Assembly (NCBI RefSeq): GCF_017114915.1
Contig: NZ_JAAUOE010000030.1
Location: 1-47,579, forward strand
Length of the DNA: 47,579 nt
Direction of reading: 5' to 3'
Origin: Pseudomonas frederiksbergensis
GTDB taxonomy: Bacteria > Pseudomonadota > Gammaproteobacteria > Pseudomonadales > Pseudomonadaceae
Shown piece after piece: positions 16,393 through 24,353 of the stretch. Numbering within the stretch: the stretch's first letter is position 1; each line of letters opens with the position of its first letter. The position numbers and the translations under genes were made by a program. A model generated the notes under the pieces. The model saw nothing but the letters and a program-made list of their open reading frames with translations. It was not told where the DNA came from and searched no databases.

Positions 16393-17697
16393 ATGCCAGC
16401 CAGCCTTAACCCCGGAGTGACACGCCGAGAAGTCTGGGCCTGGGCGATGTTCGATTTCGCCAACTCCGGCTACACGACCGTGGTGATCACCGCCGTGTTC
16501 AACGCCTACTTCGTCGCCGTGGTCGCCAAGGGCGAAGCCTGGGGTACGCTAGCCTGGACCAGCGCCATCGCCCTCTCTTACGCCCTGATCATCCTGACCG
16601 CGCCGCTGATTGGCGCCTATGCCGACGCCTTCGCCTGCAAGAAACGCCTGCTGCTGTTCAGTACAATCGGTTGCGTCGTCTTTACCTCTGGACTCGCGCT
16701 GGCCGGGCCGGGGGAGCTCGGTGTCGCGATCCTTTTCATCGTGCTATCCAACTTCTGCTTCGGCAGCGGCGAAAACCTGATTGCCGCCTTCCTGCCCGAA
16801 CTCGCCCGTGAGGATGCCTTAGGCAAGGTGTCCGGCTGGGGCTGGGGGTTCGGCTATATCGGCGGCCTGGTCAGCCTGGGCGCCTGCCTGGCCTTCGTCA
16901 GCTGGGCCCAGGCGCAGGGCCAGACGGCGGCGCAGTTCGTGCCGGTGTGCATGCTGATCACCGCGTCCTTGTTCGCCATCGCCAGCCTGCCGACCTTCCT
17001 GTTCCTGCGCGAACGCAGCCAGCCGCAGCCCGAGCGCGGCGACATGCCTATCGCACAAGCGGTGCTGGCGCGCTTCGCGCAGACGCTGCGCGAAGCCGAC
17101 CGCTATCGCGACCTGCTGCGCTTCCTTGCCTGCACCGTCTGCTACCAGGCCGGTATCTCGGCAGTGATCGCCCTGGCGGCCATCTATGCCAATCAGGTCA
17201 TGGGCTTCAGTACCCAGGACACGCTGCTGCTGATCCTGGTGGTGAATATCACGGCCTCCATCGGTGCCGTGCTGTTCGGTTGGCTGCAGGATCGCCTCGG
17301 CCATCGCGCCACGCTGGCGCTGACCCTGCTGGGCTGGCTCGGCATGGTCGGCCTGATCTGGGTCGCGCGCGGCCCCGAGCTGTTCTGGCTGGCGGCCAAC
17401 CTCGCCGGTCTGTGCATGGGTGCCAGCCAATCGGCCGGACGCGCGATAGTCGGTCTGCTCGCGCCGCCGACGCGGCTGGCGGAGTTCTTCGGCCTCTGGG
17501 GGCTAGCGGTCAAACTGTCGGCAATCCTCGGCCCCATGACTTACGGCCTGACCAGTTGGCTGTCCGGAGGCGATCACCGCCTGGCGATGCTGATTACCGG
17601 CAGCTATTTCATTGTCGGCCTGCTGATCCTGGCCGGCGTCAACCTGGAGCGCGGGCGGCAGGTAGCTGTCAGCCCTACCGAGCGTCTCGGAAAGTGA
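16393..17697 (+). CDS. MFS transporter, UMF1/Atg22-like family
   Basis: A 434-residue, twelve-segment major facilitator protein with the opening of the UMF1/vacuole-effluxer Atg22-like family: EVWAWAMFDFANSGYTTVV, then LIILTAPLIGAYADAFACKK, and the half-repeat motif VSGWGWGFGYIGGLVSLG around residue 150. The second half has LFGWLQDRLGHR and GLCMGASQSAGRAIVGLLAP. AGGGAGA precedes the ATG at 16393. It is divergent from the ACP-ligase-acyltransferase gene across 164 bases, which suggests a shared pathway, for example import or flipping of the lipid substrate or product. The substrate of this family in bacteria is not established. The gene ends about 25 bases before the stop of ampR. Confidence 0.82.
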   Translation: MPASLNPGVTRREVWAWAMFDFANSGYTTVVITAVFNAYFVAVVAKGEAWGTLAWTSAIALSYALIILTAPLIGAYADAFACKKRLLLFSTIGCVVFTSGLALAGPGELGVAILFIVLSNFCFGSGENLIAAFLPELAREDALGKVSGWGWGFGYIGGLVSLGACLAFVSWAQAQGQTAAQFVPVCMLITASLFAIASLPTFLFLRERSQPQPERGDMPIAQAVLARFAQTLREADRYRDLLRFLACTVCYQAGISAVIALAAIYANQVMGFSTQDTLLLILVVNITASIGAVLFGWLQDRLGHRATLALTLLGWLGMVGLIWVARGPELFWLAANLAGLCMGASQSAGRAIVGLLAPPTRLAEFFGLWGLAVKLSAILGPMTYGLTSWLSGGDHRLAMLITGSYFIVGLLILAGVNLERGRQVAVSPTERLGK

Positions 17698-17722
17698 ATC
17701 TCCCACAGGAGTGGCATTCACG

Positions 17723-18601
17723 CTAACTGCACTGTGCCGCTTGCAGCAGCCACCCCCGGAACGCCGCCATCGCCGAGGTTTCGGGACGCGACTGCAAGCG
17801 GGTCAGCCAGTAGCTGCCCGTGGTGATCCCGATGGCGAAAGGTTGCTGGATCGCATCCGCGGCCAATTGCCGGGAGAACATCAACGCCGGCGCCAAGGCA
17901 ACGCCTGCCCCTTGCAGCGCCGCTTCCATCATCGCCAGCGAGGAATCGAAGACGATGCTGCGCGGCGGTGCTGCATGGGTTGAGAGCCCACAAGCCTGAA
18001 ACCACTCCGGCCATTCGTCCGTACGGTAGGAACGCAACAGCGTTTGCCGCAACAGATCGGCTGGCGTGTGCATCTGCCGGGCGATCTCTGGCACGCAGAG
18101 CACCGACAACGGCGCTTCGATCAATCGCACCGCCTCAATCCCGTGCCACGCTCCCGCGCCAAAACGAATGGCGTAATCCAGGCCTTCAGCCGCCACGTCC
18201 ACCCGGTTGTTGTTGGTCGACAGGCGCAAATCTATGAACGGATGTTTCTTCTGAAAGTCCGCCAACCGCGGCAACAGCCAACCGACCGCGAACGTCCCCA
18301 CAGCACCCACCGTCAGCACTTCGCGAAAATGTCCGCCCTCGAAACGCTCCAGGGTTTCGGCGATCCGGTCAAAGGATTCGCGTAACACCGGCAGCAGGGT
18401 TTCACCTTCGCTGGTCAGCATCAGGCCGCGGGGCAGGCGCTTGAACAAGGTCACGTTAAGCTGGGCTTCAAGGCTTTTGACCTGATGACTCACCGCCGCC
18501 TGCGTGACGCACAACTCCACCGCCGCCCGGGTGAAACTCAAATGGCGCGCCGACGCCTCGAAAGCGCGCAACGCATTCAGCGGCAGTTGAGGTCGAATCA
18601 T
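17723..18601 (-). CDS. ampR: LysR-type regulator AmpR
   Basis: A 292-residue LysR-type regulator. The N-terminus (RPQLPLNALRAFEASARHLS, TRAAVELCVTQAAVSHQVK) and the divergent position next to ampC identify AmpR. The effector domain includes the VGAVGTFAVGWLLPRL stretch known from AmpR proteins. In other species AmpR binds UDP-MurNAc-pentapeptide as repressor state and 1,6-anhydro-muropeptides as activator, coupling cell-wall recycling to beta-lactamase expression. The start at 18601 (MIRPQLP) matches the family start; an ATG four codons upstream is less likely. Confidence 0.93.
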   Translation of the reverse strand: MIRPQLPLNALRAFEASARHLSFTRAAVELCVTQAAVSHQVKSLEAQLNVTLFKRLPRGLMLTSEGETLLPVLRESFDRIAETLERFEGGHFREVLTVGAVGTFAVGWLLPRLADFQKKHPFIDLRLSTNNNRVDVAAEGLDYAIRFGAGAWHGIEAVRLIEAPLSVLCVPEIARQMHTPADLLRQTLLRSYRTDEWPEWFQACGLSTHAAPPRSIVFDSSLAMMEAALQGAGVALAPALMFSRQLAADAIQQPFAIGITTGSYWLTRLQSRPETSAMAAFRGWLLQAAQCS

Positions 18602-18646
18602 ACCCACTCCCAAAATTTTCTAATGGCTCATCCGAAATATCGTCGT

Positions 18647-18675
18647 TTGTCAGTCTTCGCCAAACTGACTAGATT
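18647..18675 (+). promoter_or_regulatory. Predicted sigma-70 promoter of ampC
   Basis: TTGTCA at 18647-18652 and TAGATT at 18670-18675 are separated by exactly 17 bases and face ampC, about 85 bases before its start. The LysR-type region between ampR and this promoter contains AAAATTTT and AT-rich sequence (18612-18640), the expected place of the AmpR site, but I could not define the operator exactly. Confidence 0.65.
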
Positions 18676-18761
18676 TAGCCCGCCCAGTAGCGGATCGACT
18701 TGGAAAACCGCTCGGAGTTTAGCGGTTTACACCACGAACAATCATGGAAAGTGGCTCAATC

Positions 18762-19916
18762 ATGTCTAAACAAAATCAGAAAAAACCAGCGTTCTACAGC
18801 GCTTTGGCACTTCTGCTCGGTGCCAGCCACAGCTTTGCTGACGAGCGCATCGAATCCATCGTCAATACCGCCATTGAACCGGTGATGCAGCAACAGCAGA
18901 TTCCCGGCATCGCAGTCGCGATTACCGTCAATGGCCAGCCGCATTACTTTAACTACGGCGTGGCCTCGAAAGAAACCGGCAAAGCCGTCACCCAAGACAC
19001 CCTGTTCGAGATCGGTTCGGTGAGCAAAACCTTCACCGCCACCCTCGCCGCCTACGCCCAGGCGAGCGGCAAACTGTCCCTGTCGGACAGCGCCAGCCAG
19101 GTGCTACCGGCCTTGCGCGGCAGCGCGTTCGACAGCATCAGCGTGTTGCAACTCGGCACCTACACCGCCGGTGGCCTGCCACTGCAATTTCCCAGTGAGG
19201 CAGACCATCAGGACAAGATGCTCGGCTACTACAAACAATGGAAACCGACCTACGCCGCCGGCACTCATCGCCAGTATTCAAACCCCAGCCTTGGGTTGTT
19301 CGGCTATCTGGCGGCCCACAGCATGGGTGCGCCGTTCGATGACCTGATGGAAAAAACCTTGCTGCCCAAACTCGGCCTCAAGCACAGCTACCTCAAGGTA
19401 CCGAAGGATCAGATGGGGCTTTACGCTTGGGGTTACGACAAGAACGACAAACCTGTGCGGGTCGGGCCGGGCGCACTGGACTCTGAAGCGTATGGCGTGA
19501 AAACCAGCGCTTCGGACCTGCTTCGCTATGTTGAAGCGAATATGAATCCCGCTTCGCTGGAAAAGCCCTTGCGGCAAGCGATCGCCATCACTCATACCGG
19601 TTACTACACGGTTGGCGGCATGACTCAAGGGTTGGGATGGGAGTTCTACAACTACCCGGTGACGCTCGATACATTGCTGGCGGGCAACTCGTCGCAGATG
19701 GCGATGGAGGCTCATGCCGTCCAACCGCTGAACCCGCCGCAATCCCCACGCGATAATGTGCTGATCAACAAAACCGGCTCAACCGGCGGCTTTGGTGCCT
19801 ACGTTGCTTATATTCCGGCCAAAGACATCGGCATCGTGATCCTGGCCAACAAAAACTACCCGAACCCGGAGCGAATCAAAATCGCTCACCAAATACTGAA
19901 TGCGTTGGCCGAATAA
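18762..19916 (+). CDS. ampC: Class C beta-lactamase AmpC
   Basis: A 384-residue class C serine beta-lactamase with a signal peptide (cleavage near SFA-DE, residue 26). All catalytic motifs are present: SVSK (Ser86-Lys89, nucleophile and general base), YSN (Tyr172), and KTG (Lys337-Gly339). The GTYTAGGLPLQFP segment is also class C-typical. It hydrolyses cephalosporins in the periplasm. The start is either the ATG at 18762 or the in-frame ATG at 18744; neither has a strong ribosome-binding site, and 18762 gives the cleaner signal peptide. Divergent from ampR, so it is expected to be inducible. Sequence-level changes that alter spectrum cannot be judged here. Confidence 0.96.
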   Translation: MSKQNQKKPAFYSALALLLGASHSFADERIESIVNTAIEPVMQQQQIPGIAVAITVNGQPHYFNYGVASKETGKAVTQDTLFEIGSVSKTFTATLAAYAQASGKLSLSDSASQVLPALRGSAFDSISVLQLGTYTAGGLPLQFPSEADHQDKMLGYYKQWKPTYAAGTHRQYSNPSLGLFGYLAAHSMGAPFDDLMEKTLLPKLGLKHSYLKVPKDQMGLYAWGYDKNDKPVRVGPGALDSEAYGVKTSASDLLRYVEANMNPASLEKPLRQAIAITHTGYYTVGGMTQGLGWEFYNYPVTLDTLLAGNSSQMAMEAHAVQPLNPPQSPRDNVLINKTGSTGGFGAYVAYIPAKDIGIVILANKNYPNPERIKIAHQILNALAE

Positions 19917-19937
19917 TCGAGGGTTCGGGGGATAAAC

Positions 19938-19968
19938 GAAAAATGGGCGACCTGTTGAGGTCACCCAT
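19938..19968 (-). terminator. Terminator for the DUF4174 gene
   Basis: ATGGGTGACCT pairs with AGGTCGCCCAT (one mismatch pair) on the minus strand and is followed there by TTTTTCG. It therefore closes the minus-strand DUF4174 gene and lies after ampC on the other strand. Confidence 0.7.
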
Positions 19969-20005
19969 TGGGGTAAGCCCCCTCACCACAAGGATTCAGC
20001 TCAAT

Positions 20006-20548
20006 TCAATCATCCGGCATTTCAGGCGGCTTGGCAGGCTTCGCCGGTTTGCCTTTTGCACCTTTGGCCGGCGGGACTTCAGCTACCGGCGCTGGCACTG
20101 GTACTGTCGCTTCCTTCTCGGTGGTCGGCAGTTGGTCGACGGTGTTGAATATCTCTTTCAGCTCGACCGCCTCCGATTGCTCAAGCTTCTTTTCGCCATC
20201 CTTGCCGATCAGGATGATTTTGCTCTTCACCCCGGCGCCCAGTTTCAGTGAGCGGATCAACGCCATCGTCGCTTGCGGGTCGAGGTCTTTGCCGTCGCGC
20301 TGGCCCATCGTATTGATCACGGTGTACAGCACCATGTTGCGCTCGGTGAAGCCCTTGCGATTGGCGGGTTCATCCAGGGATTTTTTCAGGTTGACCCAAA
20401 CGGGGTCGACCGTGCTGGGCGCGATGACAATCAGGGGACGGGCCCTGCCCACGTCTTTAACCAGGGGTGAATCGTCATCGGCAGCGAACGAGGGACCGAC
20501 GAAAGCCAGCAGAGTAGCCAGGGTCAAAGACCTGATGAGCATGCGCAT
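20006..20548 (-). CDS. DUF4174 domain protein, exported
   Basis: A 180-residue protein with a signal peptide (residues 1-22, ending FVGPSFA), a DUF4174 domain (about 35-130; RPLIVIAPSTVDPVW, then RNMVLYTVIN and SKIILIGKDGEKKL), and a Pro/Ala/Lys-rich tail of about 40 residues (PVPAPVAEVPPAKGAKGKPA). DUF4174 has a thioredoxin-like look, but no CXXC is present here, so redox activity is unlikely. An AGGAG site six bases before the ATG sets the start. It is probably periplasmic; function unknown. Confidence 0.85.
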   Translation of the reverse strand: MRMLIRSLTLATLLAFVGPSFAADDDSPLVKDVGRARPLIVIAPSTVDPVWVNLKKSLDEPANRKGFTERNMVLYTVINTMGQRDGKDLDPQATMALIRSLKLGAGVKSKIILIGKDGEKKLEQSEAVELKEIFNTVDQLPTTEKEATVPVPAPVAEVPPAKGAKGKPAKPAKPPEMPDD

Positions 20549-20706
20549 CTCCTTTTGATATCCACGCTCTAATGATTGCGCATCGCGGCGATCGTTCCGG
20601 GTGACGCACCGCGATTGTGATTCGCCTTGCCCAAGCTTAGGTCAGGGCGGTCATTGCGCAACAGCCTGAGCTAATCTCTTACCTGATTCACCGTGAGGGT
20701 TGATCC

Positions 20707-21081
20707 ATGAGCGCTCAACTGAACCACACCATCGTCTGGTGCCGTGACAAACAGGTCTCGGCCCGCTACCTGACCGACCTCCTCGGCCTGCCCGATCCCG
20801 AGCCGTTCGGGCCGATGCTGGTGGTCAAGTTCGATAACGGGGTGTCACTGGATTACTACAACAACGACCCGCCTATCGCGTCCCAACACTATGCATTTCT
20901 GATCGGCGATGACGACTTCGATGCGGCGTTCGCTCGTCTGCAAGCGCTCAAGCAGCCCTGGTGGGCCGATCCGGGCAAGCAACGACCCAACGAGATCAAT
21001 GATTACGCCGGTGGCCGGCGGGTATATTTCGATGACCCCGACGGGCATCTGCTGGAGATTTTTACTCGGGAAGCGGTATAG
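20707..21081 (+). CDS. VOC (glyoxalase/bleomycin-resistance) family protein
   Basis: A 124-residue protein of the vicinal-oxygen-chelate superfamily with two beta-alpha-beta-beta-beta units. Possible metal ligands are His7 (LNHTIVW), His61 (SQHYAFLI) and Glu118 (DGHLLEIF). The C-terminal DDPDGHLLEIFTR is diagnostic. Members include glyoxalases, dioxygenases and antibiotic-binding proteins, and this one cannot be placed more closely. It is transcribed convergently with the sulfite-exporter-like gene, whose stop lies two bases away. Confidence 0.88.
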   Translation: MSAQLNHTIVWCRDKQVSARYLTDLLGLPDPEPFGPMLVVKFDNGVSLDYYNNDPPIASQHYAFLIGDDDFDAAFARLQALKQPWWADPGKQRPNEINDYAGGRRVYFDDPDGHLLEIFTREAV

Positions 21082-21083
21082 GA

Positions 21084-21869
21084 TCAGAACGCCAGTTTGT
21101 AACCGATCAGCACCAGCATCGTCGCCAGGCACGGACGCAGCAGTTCGTCGGAGATGCGCCCGGTCAAATGGCTGCCCAAGTAAATCCCTGGCAGCGAGCC
21201 GACCAGCAAGTAGCCCAACACCTGCCAATCCATGTTACCCATGCTCGCGTGGCCCAGGCCGGCGACCAGGGTCAGGGGCACCGCGTGGGCGATTTCGGTA
21301 CCGACCAGACGGCGGGTGGGCAACAGTGGGTACAGAATGAACAACGCGACGGTGCCCAGGGCACCAGCGCCGATGGAAGTCAGGGCCACCATGGTGCCAA
21401 GGACCAGACCGGTGATCACGGTCAGTACATTCAACCGGGAGCCGCTGGGGTTGTAGTGGCCGCCCGCCCGTTTGTGGGCGAAATCGAGCAAGCGTTTCTT
21501 GAAGAAAATCGCCAGCGCCGTGGCGAACAGTACAAAGCCCAGTGCCTGTTTGATGACGGCGTTCATCGCGTCGGGCGAGGTCTGCAAAGTGCTCAGGAAC
21601 CACAACGTCAGGGCCACCGCCGGCACACTGCCGAGGGTCAGCCAACCGGTGATCGCCCAGTCGATGTTCTTGTTCTTGCGATGAACCAGCACACCGCTGG
21701 ATTTGGTAATGGCCGCGTACAGCAAGTCCGTGCCCACCGCCGTGGCCGGGTTAACGCCGAACCACAACAGGATCGGCGTCATCAACGAACCGCCCCCGAC
21801 GCCGGTCATGCCGACGATAAAGCCGACCACCAGACCTGCTACGACCAACCCGAAATTACCGAAATCCAT
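21084..21869 (-). CDS. TauE/SafE (TSUP) family transporter
   Basis: A 261-residue inner-membrane protein of the TSUP family with about eight membrane segments. The two family motifs are present: GFIVGMTGVGGGSLMTPILL near residue 17-36, and GTMVALTSIGAGALGTVALF near residue 160. The first half includes FGVNPATAVGTDLLYAAITK. TSUP proteins move sulfite, sulfoacetate or related anions; the substrate here cannot be deduced since there are no sulfur-metabolism neighbours. The AT-rich upstream region (21880-21960) holds its promoter. Confidence 0.9.
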   Translation of the reverse strand: MDFGNFGLVVAGLVVGFIVGMTGVGGGSLMTPILLWFGVNPATAVGTDLLYAAITKSSGVLVHRKNKNIDWAITGWLTLGSVPAVALTLWFLSTLQTSPDAMNAVIKQALGFVLFATALAIFFKKRLLDFAHKRAGGHYNPSGSRLNVLTVITGLVLGTMVALTSIGAGALGTVALFILYPLLPTRRLVGTEIAHAVPLTLVAGLGHASMGNMDWQVLGYLLVGSLPGIYLGSHLTGRISDELLRPCLATMLVLIGYKLAF

Positions 21870-22050
21870 TAATACGCCCAGAAATTCGTAGTAAACAAAC
21901 CGGTCAGCAGCATAGCGATTTTTCTTATAACCACATATATCGATGCGGTCTATCGTTATGCCAATTCACCGATCTGGAACAGCGTTCCTCCCCCTCCATG
22001 CCAGCTCCCACAAAAACTCACTCCCACAGGGATTGGGTTCATTGCTCGAA

Positions 22051-22800
22051 TTACTGCACCGGCAAGAAATTCAAAAACAGCAGACTCTGGGCGTAGTTGA
22101 GGCCGATCCGCCGGTAGCGTTCGTCGAGCATCTGGGTCAGCAGGTCCAGCCGCGCGACGATTTTGCCGAACTCCACGGCAAAACTCAGGTTGCTGCCCTC
22201 CTCCGAAATTTCGTTGGAAAACAGCAATGGCTCGCCTTGCCTGTTTTGCCGCTGGCTCAAGATCCAGGTGGCTTTTTCGATGTTGCGCGCGGCATTACTG
22301 ACGAAAGTCGGGTTGAGCGCATCCGTCATGTAGAACTCCAGCCGATTGCCATGGGCCGTCACCAGCATGCTGCCGATGGCATAGATGAACGCGCCGACCC
22401 GGTCGCCGAGAAACTCCGGGCTCATGGCGAAGCTCAGCGCAGCGAGGTCTTTTTTGCCGCCAAGGGTGGGCAGCGGCTGTTGCTGCTCGATGGCCATGCG
22501 CACTTGTTTTTCTGCGGTGCCGACATCGAGGAAGCCGGATTTTTTCAACTCGTCCGGGTTGCGCAGGTAGAGCTTGTTCATCAGCAGGTAAAGGCTTTCA
22601 AGGTTATCGCGCATCGTCAGGGTCGCCATGCGGTCGACGCTGGTCTGGAGGAGTTCCTGGGGTTTGCCATTGCGAAACTGGCTGACGATGTCGTTTCCCG
22701 GCTGATGGCTGCACCCACTGGCGAAGAGCATCGACAGACTGATCAGTAGCAAGCAATGACGGCGAATGTGCAGGGTAAGACAGGGTAAAACTCGAGCCAT
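22051..22800 (-). CDS. Lipoprotein of unknown function
   Basis: A 249-residue lipoprotein with a signal peptide (LLLISLSMLFASGC, lipobox Cys at about residue 29) and a mostly helical mature part (QELLQTSVDRMATLTMRDNL, YLLMNKLYLRNPDELKK). The C-terminus contains LNYAQSLLFLNFLPVQ. The start at 22800 is preferred because the preceding 52 codons of the open frame (to 22956) run through the presumed promoter area and would place a long basic stretch before the signal; the site upstream is weak. No family is recognised. It is divergent from galM across a region with two putative operators. Confidence 0.7.
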   Translation of the reverse strand: MARVLPCLTLHIRRHCLLLISLSMLFASGCSHQPGNDIVSQFRNGKPQELLQTSVDRMATLTMRDNLESLYLLMNKLYLRNPDELKKSGFLDVGTAEKQVRMAIEQQQPLPTLGGKKDLAALSFAMSPEFLGDRVGAFIYAIGSMLVTAHGNRLEFYMTDALNPTFVSNAARNIEKATWILSQRQNRQGEPLLFSNEISEEGSNLSFAVEFGKIVARLDLLTQMLDERYRRIGLNYAQSLLFLNFLPVQ

Positions 22801-22931
22801 GGGTTCTTGAACTTGGGCATGGGCCGGCAGTGGGGATCGCCGCAGGCTGGCCAAGGATAGAACCGTGAAAGCTGAGAAAGTGCGGTGCCGGTGGTCAGTA
22901 AGCGCTGGTAACCGTGAAAGCAACTTCGTAT

Positions 22932-22942
22932 TAGTCATACTT
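22932..22942. promoter_or_regulatory. Putative operator 1 (TAGT-N3-ACTT)
   Basis: TAGTCATACTT matches the second site at 23007-23017 on the opposite strand in ten of eleven positions. The half-palindrome spacing resembles GntR/FadR-type operators. The two sites are 75 bases apart, in the region between the divergent lipoprotein and galM genes. Confidence 0.5.
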
Positions 22943-23006
22943 TTTAATTGCGGCATTCAAAAAACAAGCTATAAATCCTTCCTTGATCGCGTTGAAACAC
23001 GATCAT

Positions 23007-23017
23007 TAGTATGACTA
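23007..23017. promoter_or_regulatory. Putative operator 2 (TAGT-N3-ACTA)
   Basis: TAGTATGACTA is a perfect inverted repeat (TAGT/ACTA) with a three-base centre, about 33 bases before the galM start. With the copy at 22932 it suggests a dimeric regulator binding at two sites, possibly a sugar-responsive GntR-family repressor. Confidence 0.55.
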
Positions 23018-23049
23018 CTTCTTAAAAACAACAAAAAGGAAGGTCAACC

Positions 23050-24198
23050 ATGCTTCAATCCCGACACCTGCTCTCCGGCCTCGGACTGTCCCTGATGATC
23101 ACCACCCTCTCCGCTCACGCCACTGGCTTGTCCAGCGAACAAAAAGCCTTCGGCAAAACCAATGACGGCACGCCCGTCGAGCAATACATTTTGCGCAACA
23201 GCCATGGTCTGCAGGCCACAGTCATTACCTATGGCGGGATTCTTCAATCCCTGAAGGTGCCGGACAAAAACGGCAAGCTCGATGATGTGGTGCTCGGCTT
23301 CGATGACGTGCAGGGTTATCAAAGCGGCACCGCGTTCTTCGGCGCGACCATCGGCCGCTTCGGCAATCGCCTGGCCAACGGCGCCTTCGAGCTGGATGGC
23401 AAGCGCTTTCAGATACCGCTCAACGACGGCAGCAATTCGCTGCATGGCGGGGCTCAAGGTTTCGATAAGCGTGTGTGGAAAGCCGAACCGAGCAAGGGCA
23501 AGGATTCGGTAGGCGTGACGCTGACGTACCTGTCGGCGGACGGTGAAATGGGCTTTCCCGGCAACCTGAAAACCGAGGTCACCTACAGCCTCACCGAGAA
23601 CAATGAGCTGCGCATCGACTACAAGGCCAGCACCGATAAACCCACGGTGTTGAACCTGACCAACCACAGTTATTTCAACCTGGCCGGCGCGGGCAACGGC
23701 GATGTGCTGAAGCAGCTGGCGACCTTGCACGCCGCCCATTACACACCGGTCACCGGCAAACTGATCCCCACCGGGGAACTGGCCGCGGTCACCGGCACGC
23801 CCATGGACTTCACCCAACCGACCGCTATCGGTCAACACATCAAGGCCGATCACCCGCAATTGAAATTCGCCGAGCCTAAACAAGGTGGTTTCGACTTCAA
23901 CTGGGTGCTGGACGCCAAGGGTGATCTGGGCAAACTCGCCGCCGACGTCAGCGATCCGCAATCCGGCCGTCGCTTGCAGCTCTACACCACCGAGCCCGGC
24001 GTGCAGTTCTACACCAGCAACTTCCTCGACGGCACGGTCAAGGGCAAGGCGGGCAAGATTTACCCGCACTGGGGCGCGTTCACCCTGGAAACCCAGCACT
24101 ATCCGGACTCGCCGAACCAGCCGGCCTTCCCGTCCACGCGGCTGGATCCGGGCAAGACCTATGCCCAGACCACGGTGTTCAGGTTCTCCGCCCGGTAG
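23050..24198 (+). CDS. galM: Exported aldose 1-epimerase (mutarotase)
   Basis: A 382-residue mutarotase with a signal peptide (residues 1-24, ending LSAHA), so it is periplasmic, unlike cytoplasmic GalM. Catalytic elements are visible: NSLHGGAQGF, the general-acid His in NLTNHSYFNLAG, and the general-base Glu in LETQHYPDSPNQP. It interconverts alpha and beta anomers of aldoses such as glucose, galactose and arabinose, which helps anomer-specific uptake or periplasmic oxidation. GGAAGG lies seven bases upstream of the ATG. The gene is alone, without sugar-catabolism neighbours; two TAGT-N3-ACT(A/T) sites upstream suggest sugar-regulated expression. Confidence 0.93.
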   Translation: MLQSRHLLSGLGLSLMITTLSAHATGLSSEQKAFGKTNDGTPVEQYILRNSHGLQATVITYGGILQSLKVPDKNGKLDDVVLGFDDVQGYQSGTAFFGATIGRFGNRLANGAFELDGKRFQIPLNDGSNSLHGGAQGFDKRVWKAEPSKGKDSVGVTLTYLSADGEMGFPGNLKTEVTYSLTENNELRIDYKASTDKPTVLNLTNHSYFNLAGAGNGDVLKQLATLHAAHYTPVTGKLIPTGELAAVTGTPMDFTQPTAIGQHIKADHPQLKFAEPKQGGFDFNWVLDAKGDLGKLAADVSDPQSGRRLQLYTTEPGVQFYTSNFLDGTVKGKAGKIYPHWGAFTLETQHYPDSPNQPAFPSTRLDPGKTYAQTTVFRFSAR

Positions 24199-24200
24199 AT

Positions 24201-24279
24201 AAAAAAGATCGCAGCCCTGCAACGCCTACAGGGTGTACGCCGAACCGATGCAGGAGCTACCGCAGGCTGCGATCTTTCG
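24201..24279. repeat. Inverted repeat / terminator-like element after galM
   Basis: AAAGATCGCAGCC (24204-24216) pairs with GGCTGCGATCTTT (24265-24277) around a 48-base loop. It is a dispersed intergenic palindrome of the GATCGCAGCC type common in pseudomonads; position and A/T edges mean it may also end galM transcription. Confidence 0.75.
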
Positions 24280-24353
24280 ACCTTGCCAGACGGAACCACC
24301 CTGCTATTTTGCTGCCAACTGTAGTATCGATCGGACTTCGACAAGGAGGATTC

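Noticed and set aside
22801..22956. N-terminal extension of the lipoprotein at 22051-22800
   Set aside because: It would put 52 residues, some basic, before an obvious lipoprotein signal and covers the promoter region with the putative operators.
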